DNA of 64,000 nucleotides from Cryptomeria japonica (taxonomy: Eukaryota > Streptophyta > Pinopsida > Cupressales > Cupressaceae), in the NCBI RefSeq assembly GCF_030272615.1, contig NC_081408.1, positions 304,887,950 to 304,951,949 on the forward strand. The letters run 5' to 3'. Position 1 is the first letter of the stretch. The number at the start of each line of letters is the position of its first letter. Both the position numbers and the translations under genes were made by a program. The notes under the pieces are model-generated. The model ran no database searches, had not been told where the DNA came from, and worked only from the letters and a program-made list of their open reading frames with translations. Positions 58,684 to 64,000 of this stretch are shown here, piece by piece.

Positions 58684-60860
58684 ATGGGTTCCCAGAAAGA
58701 AGAATTTAAAAGGGAATTCGAATGGAAATTTCTTCAAGTAATACTCAATACTAGGTTTTACCTAGACACCTATCTTAGAGATTCAAACCTCATAGACATC
58801 ATCAATAGGATGAGGGAGCTAGTTGCTACAGACTAAATGAATAGTATGCAGCGAAGTGGCTTGATTCAGGCCTTAGGGTTTCCCATGGCTACAAACGCCC
58901 ATGACTTGGTCAAGAAGTGCTTTCAACATTACAATACAAGTAAAAAGAAGGTCATTTATAATAATAGGGTGTATGTAGAATTATCGCCTAGGGGTTTGAA
59001 AGAACTTCTTAGGATTCTCACCCCCACTGCATGGATAAATAGGACCAGAGACCAAGCCAAGAAATAATTTTAGGAGGCAAGGTCAGCATGTGAAAAGACA
59101 ATGTGGAAAGAGTGGTATGTCAGGAAGCAAGGAAAGCTACTAGCTAAATTACCCACCCTAGTAATGAGAAAGGAAATGCATCCAGAGGTTTATGTCATAA
59201 TCACTTGTCTTAATAGGATAGTTGGGTTGGAGATTAGCGGTTTGTTTCATGAATGGATGTTCACATACATCTAGAGCCTGAGGCAAAACAAAGGAACCTA
59301 TAACTGGGCCATGTTCATCAACAACTCCATATACCATTATATAGAAGGGACTCCGAGAAAATTTTGTATGTCTTCTTATATGGTATTCACATGTGTAGTA
59401 AAAGAAAACATTCAGAGTTTGAATATCATGGGCATTCTAGGAACAAAACCAGACAACAATCTAGTGCATGCATATTTCCCACGATTGGAAAAGAAGGATT
59501 CTATATTGCATTATAAGGAGGTGAATGACTACTTCATCATGAAAGTCACTTGAGAACTAGAAGGAAGACCTGGAGAGAGGGTACCAGAAGAATTAAGAAA
59601 GGTAATTCAATGTTATGGAGGATGGTATTTTCAATTCCCCAATTGTTCATATTTAAGAGTGAGAGGATTTTCAATTAGGAGACCCTTTAAATTGCCAAGC
59701 TACCCGTCAATCTGGGCTTGGCTAACTAAATTTTGTAAAAAAATGGTGGAGTTCCATGATAACTACTTGAGCTCTCATAAAAAATTAAGGTTAAAATTTC
59801 TAGTAAAGATTGGTGAGTTTGACTGTGAATCACTACAGAATGCAAAAAAAGCAAATGAATACTTGCTAGCCAGGCATCTATAGTACTTCTAGTATACCAA
59901 GAAGGATTATGATCCACTGCACATAATAGAAAAGTATATTGCTAGAAGGGTCAAGAACATTCCATACATAGAGGAATATTGGATGGATTGTAAAGATGAA
60001 AAGGAAGTAAGGAAAAGGAGATATTACCAAATATTGACACTAGCACAAGTAAAGAAATTAGGACCTACTAAAATAGGGATTGAGGTACCTCCAAAAATAA
60101 TGGAAGATGATGAAGAAGTCATAAGATAGGAATACCTAGCAGATAATATGGAGAGAAGGCCATTTACAGAACCTACACCAAATGAACTAGAAATGGTTTC
60201 TATGGATCAAGTGAACCAACCTCTTCTGGAAGCAACTAAAAGGTGGCCAAAAGCATACAAAGTAGAAATGGTGCAGTGAGGGACAAAGCTCACAATAAGA
60301 AGGAAGAGGAAGCAGAATGACAATGGGAGAAATTGTAGAGAAAAAAATATTGACTGAGGAACAATTGCCACAAATAAAAATCAGAATAGTTGTCAACACT
60401 TGGAAAATAAATAGGTTGCAAGAGCAAATAGACAAGTTGCAAAAGGCGGGAAGCGAAGTGGTAGATATCTAGTATTAGAATTCCAAACTCATAGAAGTGC
60501 TAATGGAAGGATTAGGAGAAGAAGTGATGCAGATGGGTGAAGACAGGGCATTGGAGGAGTTCGAGGAAACATGAGACAGAAGAATATTAAAATTAGGCAA
60601 AGATGTGGATCTGCAGGTCCTAAGAGATATCCAGCAAATTCAAAGTTGGGAAAGACAATACGATGACAACGTTACCAAAGAGGATCTGAACACCGAATCT
60701 GTGCGGGTGAAATGTCGAGTGCAAGAGCATAATTTATCTATTGTAAAATAGTCAAAAACCAAGGAAATGGCTCAAATTCTCACAAGTCTGCAGCAGCATT
60801 GGATGCATTTGTAGAAGAATCTAGAAGGAAAATAGAATTCAAACGTTGACCAAGAACAAG
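58684..60860 (+). pseudogene. ORF1 copy B: unrecognised retroelement ORF, most complete copy
   Basis: ATG at 58684 opens MGSQKEEFKREFEWKFLQVI and one frame runs to the stop at 60277-60279 (532 codons) with about eight stops and no frameshift. It includes KRCFQHYNTSK-like, VYVELSPRGLKELLRIL, KTMWKEWYVRKQGKLLAKL, GLFHEWMFTYI, VHAYFPRLEKKDS, RGFSIRRPFKLPSYPSIWAW and DYDPLHIIEKYIARRVK. After 60280 a coiled-coil-like tail (TEEQLPQIKIRIVVNTWKIN, RLQEQIDKLQKAGSEV) follows in the -1 frame, also with an ATG of its own (near 60319). No known domain recognised. Close copies at 11672 and, more divergent, at 24291-34813 show a mobile family. Upstream-of-gag position in copy A suggests a Ty3 extra ORF. Confidence 0.6.
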
Positions 60861-61456
60861 AGTGATGCTGAGTTGTCAATATTTTGTCTTTTCTGTAGGT
60901 GCACTATAAAAGAAAAAATGTCTTTCATTTTAGTTTTTAGTTTGAGATTTGTAGACTTATGAGAGCTCTGATATATCTAAGCCTCTCTTCTTGTTTCTCT
61001 TAGGAAGTAATTGTTTTATTACTGTCTTCTCTTTGCAAAAAATAGTTATGATAAAGTCGTGAAAACTTATAGCTAACTATGTGTGCTTGTAATACATTGT
61101 TTTGAATGAAGTAATGTATTACTCTGCGCTAATTTTTGGTGTGTTATATCACTTCCTTTGTTTAATTCAGTGTTTCATCTATGGATCACACAATTTTACA
61201 AATAAGTGAGAGAATATTTCTTGTTACCTGTAGAATTATTTTTTATCATTACTAATTGTTTTGTAGAGGCATTTACTGAATTATTATCAAGAAGAATCAT
61301 AATTTATTTCTAACCTTATAATTGTTGTTTAGTCTTTTATTTCAAATATCTAGAGAAGTTATATGTAATAGAGATATACTCCCAAATTATGCCAAAGCTA
61401 AATTGTCCTTAGAAGAACTAATTAGAATCCCCTCATATAAAAATAGTTGATGTATG
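60861..61456 (+). other. Spacer following ORF1 copy B
   Basis: Non-coding. Aligns by eye with 13237-13828 after ORF1 copy A, including a pyrimidine run ending CTGTAG (about 60886-60899). It is cut at 61456 by the LTR of the next element. Confidence 0.55.
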
Positions 61457-62394
61457 TGTTGGCAATTGACACTCATTTGGTTGGTTTCAATATGTTGTCA
61501 TTGATGGCAACATGTTCCAGCTTCATATTTTGGTTTGGTTGTTTACTTGCAGACACTTCACTGGCACTAGCACCGACACCAGCATCGGCAAGTATCTACA
61601 CCAGTAGGAGGAATTCTTTGGGTACTGGTATTGCAGGCCAACATGATTTCATCAGGATAGTGGTATAGAAGACCGACATCATTTGGGAGATATGGAAATC
61701 GGTATTTGATTTTGATATTTGTATATATATGTAATTTAGCCGAAATGTATACTCACTTTGTAATTATCTATGTAAACCGACATAAGGCATAAAGGATTGT
61801 AAATGTATATAGGTCAGTTGATTAGATCATTTTTATATAGTAGTTTATGATATGAGATGCAATGAGAGGATATGCGAGATATATGAGAGAGATCATGTAT
61901 GTGAGGACATATATGTAAGAGGCTACTCCCATAAGGGTTAAGGGTTTCAGACCAGAACAAACAAAGCTTAACCGGAATTGTATTCAGGCATAGGAGATGC
62001 TATCATTGCAGTTCACTCATTATTATGTATTGTAATCTAGATTTGTATGTAGTCAGTGAGACTTCTTTTGTGATGGGCAGTGTGGTCTAGGCTATAAGCC
62101 TTCCTGCAAATGCAGGCCCCTATATTTTGTAATATCTTTTCATATGGCCAGTGGATTGATATTGTGGGTCACAAATCCCATCGTGGTTTTTCCTCTTTGA
62201 GGTTTTACACATATAATTCTTTGTGTTATGGTATTCATTTGTGTGATTGACTTATTGTTTGCTTTACTTCTTTCAATCTTATATGTACTGGAATATCGGT
62301 TGGTGAATACATGTTTTAATAAGGTTAAAATTGATGATACCAGTAGAACATTGATTCACCCCCCCCCCCCTCTAAGTGTTCTTGGATTCCAACA
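61457..62394 (+). repeat. 5' LTR of the non-autonomous element
   Basis: 938 bp from TGTTGG to TTCCAACA, with a TATATATATG TATA region near 61720, a C-rich run (62359-62370) and a version of the shared R/U5 motif (CCCATCGTGGTTTTTCC, near 62178-62194). Confidence 0.8.
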
Positions 62395-62395
62395 A

Positions 62396-62409
62396 TTGGT
62401 ATTAGAAAG
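62396..62409 (+). other. Primer-binding site of the non-autonomous element
   Basis: TTGGTATTAGAAAG, a decayed form of TGGTATCAGAGC, immediately after the LTR. Confidence 0.65.
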
Positions 62410-62442
62410 ATCTTTCACAGCAAACATGGGATAGTTAGTCTA

Positions 62443-63942
62443 ATGTTAGGTAGGGTTAATAAGATAGTCACTAAGATCCACAAGGCATGGGTTCAATTCT
62501 TTGCTGCAAACCCTGGCTTTTCTACTTCACCAAAGGCTAAAATAGATACTACAAACATCCTAGTTGAAGGGAAAGGTAAAGGTATAGTGGGTACCTCATC
62601 TACAATTTTGAAGGATATTAAGATATTGGATATAGAGCCCCAAGTATAATCTAATGTACAGGACATAGAGGTGATACCAGAAAATGTTGATATATTGACA
62701 AATTCAGAGAGTGTAAAGGTTGCAAGTGTATAAGTTACTAATGTTGAGGACATTATTCCTTGGGATCAGAATGTATGGGTTGAGGTCACAATTCATAAGG
62801 AGGAACTGGTAGTAATTGTTACTGCACCAAGTGGCAAAGCCATCGGTGCAAGAGAGGAAGCTATAAAAGTTAATAAACCATGAGAGGAGAAGAAAGAGGA
62901 ATCCATCAGGGAATCGATAGTGATTGCATCATTATTTTCAATTGACACCTCATGGGTTGAATATAAAAGCTTAATTGAGATGAGTTCTACTGAGCTCATG
63001 ATGATGGTTGCATAGAAGATGATGAAGGAAGGATCTTTGGAGAAAGGAGTTATTGATCAGTCTATCACTATTTTTCATAGACTTGTCCCGGAGTGCAAAT
63101 TTGACAAAGAAGAAAGACCATCTGGCAAGCTTAAAATAATCATAGAGCACATTTCTAAGGAATTTCAATCTTTACAATAGATATCAAACCGACAGGCACT
63201 GGAGAGGTTTACACAGGCTAAGAGAGCAACATTTGATCAGATGATTGAGTCAGAGAAGAAGGAGATTAATGATAAGTTGAAGTTGATTGATAATTCTTTG
63301 AGGAAATGTACTAATATTTACAGAGTATTTTGTAACACAGGTCTACTTACAACAAAGATAGATAAAAGGATTGTGGATACTCAGGAGAAGATTGTAGGTA
63401 TAGTCAATTCTTTTGATGGTTCAAATTCTTTGACTACATCTATTGATGGTCAGATTTTAGTTTTGGAAGCTCAAGTTTCAACTCTTGAGAGAGATAAAGA
63501 TAAATTTTTAAGAAGAGATAGAGGTCTTAGAGGATTGGTGAGTCCCCGATTGGACTCATTAAGTGTATATAAGGAGTCTATTGATATGGTTGGTAATCCC
63601 ACACTGATATAGATTAAGGATAAAGAGTCATATGCCCATATGATTTATGTACTTGTATTTATTTTAGGCATACTCAAATCAGGTTGGGATACCTATCTAG
63701 AGCTTTTGGAGAAATCCTATCCGAAAATTTTTCAAGTATATTCAGCTCCAGTAAGGTATTTTGGAACAATCTTTGTACAGTATTTCATTCTTCATCCCGA
63801 TTTTTCGTATTTTTTTGGCATTGATGTCAAAGCAGGAGATATAGGTGAAAATAATATTCTTGGCATAGTGAGGTATGGAGTATTTTGTTTAGATCATGAT
63901 CACAGATGGATGTTCAGCTTAGGGGGAGTAGTCTCAAGATGA
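62443..63942 (+). pseudogene. Unknown coiled-coil ORF in a copia-type LTR element
   Basis: ATG at 62443 and a single frame of 500 codons to the stop at 63940-63942, with about six in-frame stops and no frameshift. Most stops are one transition from Gln, Arg or Trp. No gag zinc knuckle, protease, integrase or RT motif is present. The N-terminus is Lys/Ile/Val-rich (KAWVQFFAANPGFSTSPKAK); the middle has coiled-coil-like stretches (FDQMIESEKKEINDKLKL, LEAQVSTLERDKDKFLRR). The C-terminus has a hydrophobic and aromatic segment (IYVLVFILGILKSGWDTYLE, FGTIFVQYFILHPDFSYFFG) that could be a membrane-associated or folded region. I do not recognise the family and assign no function. Confidence 0.65.
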
Positions 63943-63989
63943 AGGCAGATGGAAACCATTATCATTTTTCACATGAGTGCTGCCATCAA

Positions 63990-64000
63990 TGCCAAAGGGG
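63990..64000 (+). other. Polypurine tract at the window end
   Basis: TGCCAAAGGGG, the same wording that precedes the 3' LTR in copia 1 and 2 (TGCCAAAGGGGGAGAT). The 3' LTR should begin a few bases beyond the window. Confidence 0.7.

Larger units (their letters stand above)
61457..64000 (+). mobile_element. Non-autonomous copia-type LTR element carrying an unknown ORF (runs off the window)
   Basis: LTR starting TGTTGGCAATTGAC, initiator-Met primer site, one ORF unlike gag or pol, and a polypurine tract (GCCAAAGGGG) ending at the last base of the window. The signals match the copia elements, but gag, integrase and RT are absent, so it would depend on another copia element. Because copy A shows the uninterrupted site, GTATG (61452-61456) is the expected target repeat. 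Confidence 0.75.

Noticed and set aside
61447-61668. ORF crossing the start of the 61.5 kb LTR
   Set aside because: It runs over the insertion junction and has no domain; chance frame.

Overview
The window is a repeat-dense stretch of a large plant nuclear genome. LTR retrotransposons of both plant superfamilies (Ty1/copia and Ty3/gypsy) are nested in one another, and I found no convincing single-copy host gene. The multi-kilobase Tat-type Ty3 element, the copia elements with 1.0-1.6 kb LTRs and initiator-Met primer sites, the decayed plant LINE and the low gene content point to a seed plant with a very large genome. I favour a gymnosperm, but that is inference; no marker gene proves it.

Layout. 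1-3.7 kb: a Ty3 remnant whose gag part is inverted against its protease part, followed by its 3' LTR. 4.75-5.56 kb: a minus-strand Tat-like LTR. 5.56-6.38 kb: a minus-strand LINE 3' end (zf-RVT plus RNase H). 6.38-11.67 kb: copia element 1. 11.67-21.56 kb: a decayed Ty3 element ordered ORF1 - spacer - gag - protease - archaeal-type RNase H - RT - RNase H - integrase, split by a 1.4 kb inverted-repeat (foldback) element at 16.07-17.45 kb. 22.14-23.20 kb: a small TIR transposon with a TA target duplication. 24.3-36.1 kb: a minus-strand unit with a second ORF1-like gene and an LTR-like upstream region rich in a degenerate repeat; copia element 2 (27.57-34.29 kb) sits inside the ORF. 36.82-49.55 kb: a solo copia LTR (target repeat AAATG), itself split by a complete 11.27 kb Tat-type Ty3 element (37.42-48.69 kb, target repeat GTTGT). 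50.78-58.02 kb: copia element 3 on the minus strand. 58.02-61.46 kb: another ORF1 unit, a paralogue of the one at 11.7 kb. 61.46 kb to the window end: a non-autonomous copia-type LTR element whose only gene is an unrecognised coiled-coil ORF.

How they fit together. Gag packages element RNA, protease matures the polyprotein, RT and RNase H make cDNA, integrase inserts it. Most copies carry stops or frameshifts and are fossils. The Tat element at 37.4 kb is the youngest large insertion by nesting. It keeps both LTRs, PBS, PPT and target duplication, and its pol is one frame with six nonsense codons, each explicable by C-to-T change. It has no gag or protease, and carries in antisense a decayed plant-mobile-domain (MAIN-like) gene.

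The most interesting material is (i) a family of long unrecognised ORFs (ORF1) in three copies, (ii) the antisense plant-mobile-domain gene in the Tat element, (iii) the coiled-coil ORF carried between copia LTR signals at 61.5-64 kb, and (iv) the two structured non-coding elements at 16.1 and 22.1 kb. All translations and alignments were done by eye; no database was searched.
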